In this document: positions 34,078 to 43,598 of the stretch, piece by piece
Numbering within the stretch: position 1 is the first letter of the stretch
How the letters are laid out: each line of letters starts with the position of its first letter
Assembly: GCA_022791635.1 (NCBI GenBank)
Contig: JAAVZL010000008.1
Coordinates: forward strand, 55,734-119,733
Reading direction: 5' to 3'
Origin: Lachnospiraceae bacterium
GTDB lineage: Bacteria > Bacillota > Clostridia > Lachnospirales > Lachnospiraceae
DNA: 64,000 nt
The notes under the pieces: model-generated
Seen by the model: the letters and a program-made list of their open reading frames with translations, nothing else
Database searches by the model: none
What the model was told of the DNA's origin: nothing
Program-made: the position numbers and the translations under genes

Positions 34078-34866
34078 TTAGATCTCCAGATAAGAATCCG
34101 CATAAAGATTGTTATTCTTAATAATATCACAGGACTTGATGGTCTCCATCAGCCGCAGGTCATTGGGGTTCACGATAGCGGATGTCAAACCATTCATCAT
34201 AGCCATAGCAACCATCGCAGAGTCCATAATGGGACGGATGTGCTTGGGCATACCGTTGGAGTTGTTGGACAGACCACCGGTGCTCTGCATACCCATGTCG
34301 GAAATCATCTTGATGAACTCCAGAACCTGCATCTGCTTATCCTGCATACCCTTGATAACCAGGAACAGCGGGTCGAACCACATATCCTCATCTACCGCCA
34401 TGCCATGCTCCATGCCGCGCTCCATCATGGTCTGCATGTACATCATACGCTCGTCATTATCCTTGGCAATTCCCTCGCCGTTGCAGAGAGCGATAACGAT
34501 CGCATCGTTGGCTGCTGCCAGGTCAATGTACTCGATTCTGCCTGCTGCGTCGGCGGAGTTTACGATGGGTTTTCCCTTGGCACGATTGTAAACGGAGATA
34601 CCAGCCTCGATAGCTGCCACGTTGGAGGTATCCAGCGCCAGAGGAACATTGTCAAAGTTGCCCTGCAGAAGCTCAACTGCCCACTTCATCAGCTCCGGTC
34701 CGTCGTTCTCAGCCGGTCCGATGTTAACGTCCAGATAGGTGGCGCCTGCATCCAGCTGCTGCTTTGCACGCTTTAAGATCGGCTCTGGATCTCTCTCGGT
34801 AAATGCACGGTTGATTGCCGGTGCGGTTGTGGAAAGTCTCTCGCCAATAACTACAAATTTTGCCAT
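34078..34866 (-). CDS. acsE: Methyl-THF:corrinoid iron-sulfur protein methyltransferase
   Basis: Transfers the methyl group of methyl-tetrahydrofolate to the cobalt of the corrinoid protein AcsCD. 262 residues, the usual length. It is a pterin-binding TIM barrel with VIGERLSTTAPAINRAF at the N-terminus, the pterin motifs YLDVNIGPAENDG and PLALDTSNVAAIE, KPIVNSADA, and later STGGLSNNSNGMP. Last gene of the CODH/ACS operon, followed by a clear terminator. GGAG precedes the ATG. Confidence 0.97.
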   Translation of the reverse strand: MAKFVVIGERLSTTAPAINRAFTERDPEPILKRAKQQLDAGATYLDVNIGPAENDGPELMKWAVELLQGNFDNVPLALDTSNVAAIEAGISVYNRAKGKPIVNSADAAGRIEYIDLAAANDAIVIALCNGEGIAKDNDERMMYMQTMMERGMEHGMAVDEDMWFDPLFLVIKGMQDKQMQVLEFIKMISDMGMQSTGGLSNNSNGMPKHIRPIMDSAMVAMAMMNGLTSAIVNPNDLRLMETIKSCDIIKNNNLYADSYLEI

Positions 34867-34954
34867 AGTTCTTCTCCTTATTTTCAGCCCACCGCCGTTC
34901 CATAAAATCAGAACAGCGGTGATACCTTTCTATTTTCAATCTTATTTCTTAATT

Positions 34955-36307
34955 TTAGATCTCCCCGTTTGCCTGCATGTCCTTCAAGAACTTCACAAGC
35001 TGTACGGCCTCGTTGGGAGCCACGATCACTTCCCATCCCGGAAGCTTCGCCTCAATATCGCCCTTCAGAACGGCAACCTTGCCGGGAATAATGAGCTTTC
35101 TTGACTTCACCTTGGGCTCCACATTCTCAATGATGAACTTGGAAACAGAGGTGGAGGAAAGCTTGCCTGCCGCCCATGCGGTCAGTACGGAAAGTCCGCC
35201 TGCATCGCTGATCACCAGGTTACAGGGAACACCGGAGCGCTCCAGCTCGCCGGATACCACGAAGTAGGTCAGAGCGAAGTCAACGGTAGTCAGGCATACG
35301 GAATTCTCGTCGCCGCCATTTAACGCATAGATGCCCGGCTCCACCTTCATGGGCTTCTGCGGGTCGGTAAATACATTCTGACGCAGACCGTAAAGGGGCA
35401 GCGCCTGTGCGTAGTTCATACCCTCCATCACGATGATGGAACCGTATTTTACGGTAAACAGAGAAGCCAGAGCAGCCTGCATGGTGGCATCGCCGGGAGC
35501 CAGCTTGGCAACGTTTACGATAGAGGGATATCCAAAGGTACGATCCGTATTCTTCAGAGCCGCACGGCGGATCTGAACAGTGGTTGCAAATGCATCCTTA
35601 ACGGAAGCCGTTCCCACATTGAGAACCAGGTTCTTGTTGCCCAGCTTCTCAATAGCTGCAACCGTATCATAGAGCTCGTTGATGTCTGTGCCGCGAACAC
35701 CCAGAACCACACCGGCCTCCGTAGCCAGCTTGCTCATTGCCTCATAGTTGGAAGCGTCTGCGCCGTCCAGGATGGGCTTGCTGTCCTTGCATACGTCCAG
35801 AGCAGCCTTTGCCACGTCCACGTCGGTACAGCCAAGAACGAGAGTCTTTCCGCTCTCTGCTGCCTTCTTTACAAACGCTGCATAGCCGGCTGCATCGCAC
35901 TCGCCGCAGTAATCCAGATACAGCATCTCCACGTGCATCCGCTCGCCGATTCGATCATAGTCTACAGCCTTTGCCGCCTCAAACTTGGCGTCCATATCCT
36001 CCTCACAGCAGGAAACGGAAACCGCATAGCGGGATTTGCTTACATAAGTCTTCTCATGACGGAAGAGCACGGTCTCTCCGCCCAGGGTGTACTCTGCCTC
36101 ACCGGTTCCCACCTTGATGGTCTTCATGGGCGGTGCAGTCGCCTCGGACAGGGTTGCCAGCGCCTCATCGGACATGTGGGGGCACTTGGTAATGTCAACC
36201 GCACCCTGAGCCACCTTCATAGCAAATGCCATACAGGTGGGGCTTCCGCACTCCTTACAGTTTGTCTTCGGTGTTAATTTAAAAATGTCTAAGCCTTTTA
36301 ATGCCAT
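34955..36307 (-). CDS. acsC: Corrinoid iron-sulfur protein, large (gamma) subunit
   Basis: 450 residues. It carries the 4Fe-4S cluster that reductively activates the corrinoid: C17, C20, C25 and C42 (NCKECGSPTC...KCPH), the same spacing as the Moorella protein. The rest is a TIM barrel plus a C-terminal corrinoid-binding domain (ISDAGGLSVLTAWAAGKLSS, VAPNEAVQLVKFL). It forms a heterodimer with AcsD and shuttles the methyl group from AcsE to AcsB. Confidence 0.97.
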   Translation of the reverse strand: MALKGLDIFKLTPKTNCKECGSPTCMAFAMKVAQGAVDITKCPHMSDEALATLSEATAPPMKTIKVGTGEAEYTLGGETVLFRHEKTYVSKSRYAVSVSCCEEDMDAKFEAAKAVDYDRIGERMHVEMLYLDYCGECDAAGYAAFVKKAAESGKTLVLGCTDVDVAKAALDVCKDSKPILDGADASNYEAMSKLATEAGVVLGVRGTDINELYDTVAAIEKLGNKNLVLNVGTASVKDAFATTVQIRRAALKNTDRTFGYPSIVNVAKLAPGDATMQAALASLFTVKYGSIIVMEGMNYAQALPLYGLRQNVFTDPQKPMKVEPGIYALNGGDENSVCLTTVDFALTYFVVSGELERSGVPCNLVISDAGGLSVLTAWAAGKLSSTSVSKFIIENVEPKVKSRKLIIPGKVAVLKGDIEAKLPGWEVIVAPNEAVQLVKFLKDMQANGEI

Positions 36308-36331
36308 GGTAATTTCTCCTCCTTCCCTCGA

Positions 36332-37273
36332 TTAAACCAGCTCTTTGATTAATTTCGAAATCGTTGCAACTGATGTGGGATGCTTCAAAATTACCGCATT
36401 GGAACCAGACGCCAATACTGCTGCAGCCGTTTCTACTTCCATATCAATGCCACGCTCCTCCTGGGAACCCCATTCCGGCATATCCGCCTCGGAAGCCATT
36501 GCCTCCTTCACACTCCATGCGTCCTCTGCAACGGGTGTGATAATGGGCATCTGAAGCTGTGCGTCATTCTGGGACAGAGCCGCTGCCTTGATACGATCCA
36601 TGGTGGATACCACATACTCAAAGCCGTAGCCTGCTGCTGCGGAACCTACGTTCATCACAACGTTGCCCTGGTCTACGCCAAGCTGCCCGATAAGTACGTT
36701 AAGCTGCTTTGCAAGGTTAATATCTACGGCAGACTCCGCGCCTACCTTCTGGTTGTAAGCCAGCCCTGCAGCGGCGGCTACGCCCTTGTAGTTCTCTTCT
36801 CTTGCAGATAAAATAAGTACGTTCTTTCCCTGGAGAGCCTCAGCAACCTTGGCAAACAGCTCTGCATCCTTCTCCACGTTCTTGCAGCCCTCGATCACAA
36901 GGGGAGCCGTAATGGCGTCGCCAACCTCTTTTGCAATGGCAACACAGTCCTCCACGGATTTGTTCTCGCCGTTGGGGTCAGCGCCCTCAAAACGAAGGAC
37001 AACAAAGTCTGCACCCGGCATTTCCTCGGCCTTCTTTGCAATCTCTGCAAAGCTTGTACATCCAGCATAGTAGTCCTTGATTCCTGCCACTTCATGCTCC
37101 AGACCCATGTCCGTAATCATGACTCCTATCTTGGGTGCGTTCTCGATTGGCGCGTCAAATGTATAGAAGGGCAATACATTCTCTCCGCCAAGCTTCACTG
37201 CCTTGTCGCCGGTACCGATCTCTACGGTACGGATGGCAGCGTTAAACTTTCCTGATTTTCCATTAAACGGCAT
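36332..37273 (-). CDS. acsD: Corrinoid iron-sulfur protein, small (delta) subunit
   Basis: 313 residues, TIM-barrel partner of AcsC. Recognisable segments are MPFNGKSGKFNAAIRTVEIG, VMITDMGLEHEVAGIKDYY, VLRFEGADPNGENKS and VMNVGSAAAGYGFEYVVSTM. It helps cap the corrinoid and contacts AcsE. It lies between acsB and acsC with a 24-nt gap to acsC, and AGGAGG precedes the ATG. Confidence 0.96.
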   Translation of the reverse strand: MPFNGKSGKFNAAIRTVEIGTGDKAVKLGGENVLPFYTFDAPIENAPKIGVMITDMGLEHEVAGIKDYYAGCTSFAEIAKKAEEMPGADFVVLRFEGADPNGENKSVEDCVAIAKEVGDAITAPLVIEGCKNVEKDAELFAKVAEALQGKNVLILSAREENYKGVAAAAGLAYNQKVGAESAVDINLAKQLNVLIGQLGVDQGNVVMNVGSAAAGYGFEYVVSTMDRIKAAALSQNDAQLQMPIITPVAEDAWSVKEAMASEADMPEWGSQEERGIDMEVETAAAVLASGSNAVILKHPTSVATISKLIKELV

Positions 37274-37364
37274 TTCTTAGTTACCTCCTTTATCTTTTAC
37301 ACGGCTTTAAGCATAGGGGCCTTACCTCCCTATGCTTAAAACCTAAATGCTACCACTTATTATA

Positions 37365-39503
37365 CTACATCATCGGGTCCATGCCAAGTGCCGGATGTCC
37401 TTTTTCTGTCAGGAACTCAAGTAAGGTCTCCGGATCCTCTGCGATGGTCTCGTCTCCGATCATATCGGTGAAGTTCTCAATGCCGTAAAGCTCTTTGGCG
37501 GACTCGTTGAGACGCTCTGCAACGGTCTCCTTCAGCTCTTTGGGCATCCACACGATACGCTCGATACCGCCCTCTGCCTTCATAAACTTCTTGGAAGCGA
37601 TGAAGTGCTTGCCGTGTCCCATAAAGCCCGGTGTCTGCACACCGCCGCCGGTCATGGAGGCCAGCTCCGGGAAGGTCATGCCCAGAGGCGTCATACCTGC
37701 ATACTCACGATTGGCAATGATTACGCCGTTGGAGAAGGGCTCAATTCCGCAGATACACTCGAAGCAGCCGCAAGAAGTCATGGGGTTCTCCATGATGGAG
37801 TACAGAGATACGTTCTCCAGTGCTCCCTGGGAGTACATCTTCACAGCCTCATTGACATCCTCATACTCACCGGTACGCTCGTCGATGACACGCTCCTTGG
37901 TGATAACCTGGCAGGGTCCCTGGGGATCCAGCTCATTGGTTGCCTTGGCATCCAGCCATGAAACGGCGCCGCACAGTCCCAGACGCTCCGGCGTTACCAC
38001 ACATACGTGGGACGGGGAGAATGCCTGGCAGAGAATACAGCTGTAGTAAACCTCTACGGACTCGTCGGTCAGAGTGCGAAGTCTGTCATCACGCTTGTCA
38101 AAGGACGGGATGGCCAGATTGTGACGAAGCTCCGTACACTTCTCCGGATCGGTAATCACCTTTACCTGACACTTGTCAACCACTGCGTCAAACTCATTCT
38201 TAATCTTGGCGTAAAGCACCTCGCCGATGTGTTTTGCACGGAAGCCTGCCTCAAATGCGGCCTTGCCCACACGCACGCGGATCATGTCACGCTGCCCGGT
38301 GTGCATCACGCCCTCGATGCAGTTCAAGTAGCTGTGGAACTTACGCTCAAATACCGGTTCAAAGTCGGACTGCATGTTCCGGCCGGCCACCTCTACGATG
38401 TAGCCGATACTGTGCTTTGTTCCTACCTCGAACTCATCGAAGTCCGGTCCGATAATCTCGATCTTGTGATCCTCTACCTCGGAAGCCTCCTTGGTCTGTA
38501 CCAGCTCGAAGCAGTCCACACGGGAGCCGTCAAACTCAACCTGCATATCGCCCCGGCGGATAATCTCGCCCTCAAATGCGGAAGCAAATGCAACGGGAAT
38601 ATCAATATCCGTCACCTTGATCTTCACATCTCTTGCCTCAATGGAAGTGGGATTGAATTTCTCGGTGTCGGGCTGCAGAATCAGACTCTTGGGTACATTC
38701 ATGCCCTTCAGGCTCTCCATATCGTTGGAGATAACCGGGAAGCCGAACGCGATGGCGCCGGCGCCGCAGCCTACGGTCAGGTCGTCTACGGGAGCAAATG
38801 CATTGACAAAGGCAAATACACGCTCAAAGGTGTACTTCATCAGGTTGGGCAGATCCCCGGGCGTAATGTTGCCGAAGATCAGGGCCGCACGAAGTGCGAT
38901 GGAAACCACGTGAGCTGCGGAAGTGATATCCTTGCCCATGAGGGTTACACGTACGTTGAAGCCGGTGTTGTAGCCAGCCTCAATGAGCTGATCGCAGATG
39001 CCGCCCACACAGGTAACGAAGTTACCCTGTGCCTGGTAGCTCTTTACCAGGGCAACAGCTTCCTCGACGGAAGGAGCCGCACCTATGATAACCGGTACGC
39101 CGGGGATGTCGCCTGTTACCAGGGGAACGCCCAGCTCACGGATCATGGCGTCTGTGAAATGGCCTACATAGGGCTCCTCATAGGGCACAGCGCCGTCCAT
39201 GTACTTCATGGTCTCAATGATCTCGGCTGCCAGAGCCGTTGCGATACCGGCCTGGAATACGTTATGTAAACGCTCTTTTCTTGTCATCATTTCCTTGATT
39301 TTTCCCTCAAGAGCTGCCTTTACCTCTCCTAAGGTAGTCAGCTTCTCGCCTGTTACCGCATAGTAGCAGGGAAGGCTGTATGCGGTGCTGGGCAGGGATA
39401 CTGCCGCATCTGCGCCGTATTTCTCCAGCGCCTCGGCTACCGATTTTTCGGCCCATGCGTACATCTCGCCGGCGCCGCCAAATGCTCTGTCAAATAATGT
39501 CAC
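37365..39503 (-). CDS. acsB: Acetyl-CoA synthase catalytic subunit (CODH/ACS), operon copy 2
   Basis: 712 residues. A-cluster ligands are C489, C492, C501, C511 (CILCQAFSPSHVCVVTPERL, then GLC) and C578-G-C580, one residue offset from copy 1. GTG start at 39503 with AGGAGG upstream. It sits in the complete CODH/ACS operon and is presumably the main synthase; it lacks the extra Cys of copy 1 at the SHCC site (SHVC here). An unusual structured spacer (39530-39672) separates it from cooC. Confidence 0.97.
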   Translation of the reverse strand: MTLFDRAFGGAGEMYAWAEKSVAEALEKYGADAAVSLPSTAYSLPCYYAVTGEKLTTLGEVKAALEGKIKEMMTRKERLHNVFQAGIATALAAEIIETMKYMDGAVPYEEPYVGHFTDAMIRELGVPLVTGDIPGVPVIIGAAPSVEEAVALVKSYQAQGNFVTCVGGICDQLIEAGYNTGFNVRVTLMGKDITSAAHVVSIALRAALIFGNITPGDLPNLMKYTFERVFAFVNAFAPVDDLTVGCGAGAIAFGFPVISNDMESLKGMNVPKSLILQPDTEKFNPTSIEARDVKIKVTDIDIPVAFASAFEGEIIRRGDMQVEFDGSRVDCFELVQTKEASEVEDHKIEIIGPDFDEFEVGTKHSIGYIVEVAGRNMQSDFEPVFERKFHSYLNCIEGVMHTGQRDMIRVRVGKAAFEAGFRAKHIGEVLYAKIKNEFDAVVDKCQVKVITDPEKCTELRHNLAIPSFDKRDDRLRTLTDESVEVYYSCILCQAFSPSHVCVVTPERLGLCGAVSWLDAKATNELDPQGPCQVITKERVIDERTGEYEDVNEAVKMYSQGALENVSLYSIMENPMTSCGCFECICGIEPFSNGVIIANREYAGMTPLGMTFPELASMTGGGVQTPGFMGHGKHFIASKKFMKAEGGIERIVWMPKELKETVAERLNESAKELYGIENFTDMIGDETIAEDPETLLEFLTEKGHPALGMDPMM

Positions 39504-39529
39504 GGTATAAACCTCCTAATATTTTATTA

Positions 39530-39672
39530 GCTATAAGCAGTGCGTAGCGGAAAATTTGAAAACGGAATAGGGTGCTGGCACACCAGGCCGTTTTAAAATT
39601 TTTTGACACATACGGCGACAGCCGTAAAGCGAGGAAAACCGAATGGTTTTTCGAGCTTAGCACTGCGAAAGC
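39530..39672 (-). ncRNA. Candidate structured RNA element between cooC and acsB
   Basis: A closing helix pairs 39537-39543 (GCAGTGC) with 39660-39666 (GCACTGC). Within it are three hairpins: 39611-39626 (TACGGC, 4-nt loop, GCCGTA), 39633-39652 (a GAAAACC/GGTTTTC-type stem with loop GAAT) and 39559-39594 (AAAACGG...CCGTTTT enclosing CTGG-CACA-CCAG). It ends about 15 nt before the acsB ribosome site on the transcript. It contains no open frame and matches no riboswitch I know. It could be a processing/attenuation element or an inserted structured repeat. Confidence 0.5.
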
Positions 39673-39675
39673 TTT

Positions 39676-40437
39676 TTACTTTTCTAAAATTTCCTTTATC
39701 TTCCGAATCTCCTCCGTCGCTTCCCGGCTGATATCGTAGGGGGATTTCCCCTGCCGGTCTGCGTCGATGACATCCGTATTGTAATGGATAAAGCCCAGCA
39801 AATCCTCGGCGGGAATCTTGGAGCGGACAAAGTCCTCATCCTCCGGCCCCCGCACCTTGTTGGCAACCACGCGGACCCTTTTTACGCCCAGGTCCATGGC
39901 CAGCCGCTTAACGTTCCGGTAGGTCTGCACGCTTCTGGCTCCCGGCTCAATGACTACCACAAACTGATCCACACCCTCGCAGGTACCCCGCCCCAGATGC
40001 TCAAGGCCGGCCTCCATATCCATGATGACCACATCCTTGCTCCTAAGGCTTAAGTAATTGAGAATCCGTTTCAGCATCACATGCTCGGGACAGACACAGC
40101 CGCCTCCGCCGGTCTCCACGGTTCCAAGGGTCAGAAGCTTGACGCCGTTGTAGGTCTTGCTGTAAGTATCCGGTATATCGTCCACCTTGGGGTTCAAGGT
40201 GTAAAAGGCATTGTCTGCCCCTGCGCCGGTGCGCTCCTCAATGAGCTTGCGCATCCGGGAAATGGGGATAATGGAATCCAGAATCTCCTCCGGAAATCCA
40301 AGAGCCAGCCCCAGATTCGCATCCGGGTCCACATCCGCCGCCAGTACGGTCCTGCCCTCTGCCGCGCAGAGTCTTGCAAGCGTTGCCGCAAATGTGGTCT
40401 TTCCCACGCCGCCCTTACCGGTGATTGCAATCTTCAT
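39676..40437 (-). CDS. cooC: CooC-type nickel-insertion ATPase
   Basis: 253-residue MinD/ParA-type ATPase that helps load nickel into CODH or ACS. Deviant Walker A GKGGVGKTTFAATL at residues 7-20, a CxC nickel site (GGCVCPEHVM) and VVIMDMEAGLEHLGRGT at the Walker B region. It lies between acsB and cooS in the operon. A second paralogue lies at 42462-43235; one may serve CODH and the other ACS (AcsF-like), but sequence alone does not assign them. Confidence 0.92.
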   Translation of the reverse strand: MKIAITGKGGVGKTTFAATLARLCAAEGRTVLAADVDPDANLGLALGFPEEILDSIIPISRMRKLIEERTGAGADNAFYTLNPKVDDIPDTYSKTYNGVKLLTLGTVETGGGGCVCPEHVMLKRILNYLSLRSKDVVIMDMEAGLEHLGRGTCEGVDQFVVVIEPGARSVQTYRNVKRLAMDLGVKRVRVVANKVRGPEDEDFVRSKIPAEDLLGFIHYNTDVIDADRQGKSPYDISREATEEIRKIKEILEK

Positions 40438-40512
40438 ACGTCTACACTCCTAACTGTCGCTTATCCATGTTCTAACACTTGACTGTCTCGGACATTCGCC
40501 CAAGCCTGTTCC

Positions 40513-42405
40513 TTAGATCCCAAGAGCCGTTCTCTTCTCTTCAATTCGGTCAATCATCGCGTCAACCAGCTTGTCGATGTCCTTCTCCACGGTGTAGGAA
40601 GCCTCTACCCAATCCTTGATGCCGTGCTTCAGAAGGTTATCTACCTCCGTAGAGCCGCATACGTAGGGATCCACACCCAGGAAGGTATCAATACCGGTCG
40701 CCACTACGTAGTTACCGATGGATACGGCCTTCTCGGACATCCACTCGGGAGCACAGCCCACTACGGGAACCTGGGAAATATTCCAGCCGGAATCCTTGGC
40801 AATATCGGCTGCCAGAATCATCATACGGCTGATATCCACGCAGGAGCCCATATGTAATACAGGAGGAATATCCGCCAGCTCACAGACTCTCTTAAGACCT
40901 GCGCCGCAGAGATCCTTTGCATCCTTATTCATGAGACCGGCCTTTGCGGCAGCCTGTGCGGAACATCCGGAGGCAATGATAATGATATCATTTGCAATCA
41001 GCTTCTTCATCAGCTCAATATGAGCAACGTCCGGACGGATCTTCGGGTTGTTGCAGCCTACCATGGCAACGGCGCCCCGGAGAACACCGGACTTCACGCA
41101 CTCAACCAGAGGCTTGGTGGTTCCTGTCTCATCCACATAGGAGTTGGTAACCGTATCCAGGGTCTTCTTGATAGCCTCAACGGAGTATCCAACCGTCGCC
41201 TTCTGCTTCATATCCGGGATATAAACCAGCTCAGGCTTGCGGTTCTTGAAGTTGTCAATAGCCATCTTCACGATTGCCTTGGCATTCTCTCCTGCCGTCT
41301 CCGCCGTGAAATGCATAAACTCGGAATCCGGCATCTGTGCAATCTTGGAGGTGGTAACGAATTTTGTGTGGAAACACTTGCTTAAGGGTCCCAAAGCCGG
41401 GAAAATACACTGTACATCCACGACAATGGCCTCACAAGCGCCGGTCAGCACCACATTCTCCTGCTGTAAGAAGTTACCTGCCATGGGGATTCCACGGCGC
41501 ATGGCAACCTCGTTGGAGGTACAGCATACACCGGAAATGGTGATGCCCTTTGCGCCTACGCTCTTAGCGTATGCGATCATCTCCGGATCGTCCGCGTACT
41601 CGCAGATCATCTCGGAAAGGGACGGATCGTGTCCGTGAACTACGATATTCACATTCTCTGCCACCATAACGCCCAGGTTTGCCTCGGTGTCAATAGGCTT
41701 CGGTGTTCCGAACAGCACGTCTGAGAACTCCGTACCCATCATGGAGCCGCCCCAGCCGTCACAAAGACCGGTACGAAGGGACTGGCGAATCAGAGCCTCC
41801 GGCTTGGAGGAGCATCCCATATGAGTCATATGTAAGGAGCTTGCAACCTCACGGTCAATGGCACGGGGTGCAATCTCCTCTCTCTCCCAGAGCTCCTGGG
41901 TATGCTGGGGCGCTCTCTTTAAGAAACGCTGATGACCGAAGGGCTTTCCATACTCCATCAGACCCTCTACCGCTACCTCGTGAGCCAGATCGTAGATATC
42001 CTTGCCCTCTGTCTCAATGCCCCACTCCTTGGCAATGCGGATCAGCTTCTCCGGATCCTTTACCTTGTAGTTTCCGTCCGGCGCCGTACAGTGCAGGGTG
42101 TGGCAGATCTCACGGCCGTGGTCAGAGTGCGTTGCAGCTCCGCCCGCTGTAAACTTCAGATAGTTACGTCCTACGATGCCGTGCACGTCACATCCGCAGA
42201 TGCCTCTCGGCGCCTTGGGTGTAATACGGCAGGGTCCCATGGAACAGATTCGGCAGCAGACACCCTGCTCACCGAACTTACAGTGGGGGGTCTGGTTCTT
42301 CACACGAAGCTGCCAGGAATCGGCTCCCACCTTCGCCCCTGTTTCCAACAGTCTGGCTGTTGCGGCTTCAAATTCTTCCACCGTTGTCAATTTAAAGTCT
42401 CCCAT
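40513..42405 (-). CDS. cooS: Carbon monoxide dehydrogenase catalytic subunit
   Basis: Interconverts CO2 and CO at a Ni-Fe-S cluster. 630 residues, normal for CooS/AcsA. N-terminal D- and B-cluster cysteines: C42, C50, C51, C54, C59 and C70/C72 (HCKFGEQGVCCRICSMGPC). C-cluster ligands are in later stretches such as IVVHGHDPSLSEM, GVCCTSNEV, MVGCNNPKI, IIASGCSAQAAAKAG and HMGSCVDISRM. AGGAGG precedes the ATG. With AcsB it forms the CODH/ACS tunnel complex. Confidence 0.97.
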   Translation of the reverse strand: MGDFKLTTVEEFEAATARLLETGAKVGADSWQLRVKNQTPHCKFGEQGVCCRICSMGPCRITPKAPRGICGCDVHGIVGRNYLKFTAGGAATHSDHGREICHTLHCTAPDGNYKVKDPEKLIRIAKEWGIETEGKDIYDLAHEVAVEGLMEYGKPFGHQRFLKRAPQHTQELWEREEIAPRAIDREVASSLHMTHMGCSSKPEALIRQSLRTGLCDGWGGSMMGTEFSDVLFGTPKPIDTEANLGVMVAENVNIVVHGHDPSLSEMICEYADDPEMIAYAKSVGAKGITISGVCCTSNEVAMRRGIPMAGNFLQQENVVLTGACEAIVVDVQCIFPALGPLSKCFHTKFVTTSKIAQMPDSEFMHFTAETAGENAKAIVKMAIDNFKNRKPELVYIPDMKQKATVGYSVEAIKKTLDTVTNSYVDETGTTKPLVECVKSGVLRGAVAMVGCNNPKIRPDVAHIELMKKLIANDIIIIASGCSAQAAAKAGLMNKDAKDLCGAGLKRVCELADIPPVLHMGSCVDISRMMILAADIAKDSGWNISQVPVVGCAPEWMSEKAVSIGNYVVATGIDTFLGVDPYVCGSTEVDNLLKHGIKDWVEASYTVEKDIDKLVDAMIDRIEEKRTALGI

Positions 42406-42461
42406 TATAAACCTCCTAAAAAATTTATGATAAAAAGATGTTTCTTATCATGTTCCGCATT

Positions 42462-43235
42462 TTATGACAAATCCAGCTTGTCAATCACTTCATAAAGCGC
42501 CCGGCGCACCGGAGAATCCTCCGGAAGCTTTACGGTGGGCACTCCGTCGCAGTCAAACTCAAACACCTGCTCGTCCTGGGGAACAACGCCGAGCAGAGTT
42601 AAGCCCTGCTTCTCGATCTCTTCCTTCGTTCCCTCATTTAAGACGCCGCCCGGGGCACGGTTTACGATAAGCCCCACGGTGTTCGGCTTAAGGCCGCACT
42701 CGGGAATCAGCTTTGCGATACGGCCTACGGCCTGGACGCCTCTTCTGGAGCAGTCGCTGACCAGAATGATCGTATCCACCTTGGGAAGGATTCCCCGGCT
42801 GATGTGCTCCATGCCAGCCTCATTGTCCACCACCACATACTTGTAGTTCTGAGCGTACTTGGAAATCTGCGCCGTCAAAAGGCCGTTTACAAAGCAATAG
42901 CAGCCCTTGCCCTGGGTATGGCCCATGACAAGCAGGTCATAGTCGTCCTCCTCTACCAGTGCGGAGCTAAATTTCATTTCCGCGTAATCCTGCTTAGACA
43001 TCCCCAGAGGAATGGGATTGGTGGTGGAAATCTCCGCCTGCGCAATCTCCTCCCGGATCTCACCCAGGGTGGCCTCCACCTCCACGCCAAGCACCTCATT
43101 CAGATTGGAATTTGCATCCGCATCTACCGCCAGCACGGGGCCCTGCTTTTTCCCACACAGGTACTCAATCAAAAGGCCTGTCAGTGTGGTCTTTCCCACG
43201 CCGCCCTTGCCGGCTACCGCAATTGTGTGTGCCAT
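42462..43235 (-). CDS. cooC: CooC/AcsF-type nickel-insertion ATPase, second paralogue
   Basis: 257 residues from the ATG at 43235 (GGAGAG 5 nt upstream); upstream in-frame codons only translate the leader repeat. Deviant Walker A GKGGVGKTTLTGLL, a CxC metal site (GKGCYCFVNGL) and YVVVDNEAGMEHISRG. It is flanked by the nickel-binding CooT gene and cooS, so a role in maturing CODH is likely. Confidence 0.92.
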   Translation of the reverse strand: MAHTIAVAGKGGVGKTTLTGLLIEYLCGKKQGPVLAVDADANSNLNEVLGVEVEATLGEIREEIAQAEISTTNPIPLGMSKQDYAEMKFSSALVEEDDYDLLVMGHTQGKGCYCFVNGLLTAQISKYAQNYKYVVVDNEAGMEHISRGILPKVDTIILVSDCSRRGVQAVGRIAKLIPECGLKPNTVGLIVNRAPGGVLNEGTKEEIEKQGLTLLGVVPQDEQVFEFDCDGVPTVKLPEDSPVRRALYEVIDKLDLS

Positions 43236-43258
43236 TTCATCTCTCCTATTCCAGTCCC

Positions 43259-43352
43259 GTAGCATTCCTCCCGGTACACCTTTACCTAAATCAATTTTCA
43301 GCCATAAAAACATATGTCTGCAAATTGATTTGTGCGCTGTGAGGAATATTAC
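43259..43352 (-). promoter_or_regulatory. Structured intercistronic spacer between cooT and cooC
   Basis: Outer stem 43341-43352 with 43259-43270 (12 pairs, one mismatch) and inner stem 43318-43331 (AAATCAATTTGCAG) with 43288-43301 (CTGAAAATTGATTT, 13 of 14 pairs) on the minus transcript. It runs directly into GGGACTGGAATAGGAG, the cooC ribosome site. A second CGGAACTGGAA occurs just upstream of the structure. It has the same plan as 5284-5382 and 61574-61663. Confidence 0.55.
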
Positions 43353-43382
43353 TGTTTTTCCAGTTCCGTAATATGACCGAGC

Positions 43383-43574
43383 TTAAGCCGGACAGTTCAG
43401 CTTAACAACGGAGCCTGTCAGATCCACAAAGGAAATGCTTCCCTCCACCACGGTCTCGGCTCCCATAATATCCACCAGGCGCACCTGGCTTCCCTCTACA
43501 TAAATCTTGCTTACATTCTTTAATACAACTTCTTCCGTATCCTTGGTGGTCTTATAAACCGTTGCCAGACACAT
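43383..43574 (-). CDS. cooT: CooT-type nickel-binding protein
   Basis: 63 residues beginning MCLATVYK. The Cys right after the initiator Met is the known nickel ligand of the small CooT family, and the rest (VSKIYVEGSQVRLVDIMGAET) matches its beta-barrel pattern. It is thought to hold Ni(II) for CODH maturation as a dimer. It lies between the His-rich protein and the CooC ATPase. Confidence 0.9.
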   Translation of the reverse strand: MCLATVYKTTKDTEEVVLKNVSKIYVEGSQVRLVDIMGAETVVEGSISFVDLTGSVVKLNCPA

Positions 43575-43598
43575 ACTAAAATACCTCCTGATAATCTT

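Noticed and set aside
38007..39269. 420-codon open frame on the plus strand
   Set aside because: Antisense to acsB copy 2; same reasoning, no recognisable domain or ribosome site.
39530..39672. Known cobalamin, T-box or FMN riboswitch before acsB
   Set aside because: None of the conserved boxes of these classes is present; only an uncharacterised three-hairpin structure is seen.
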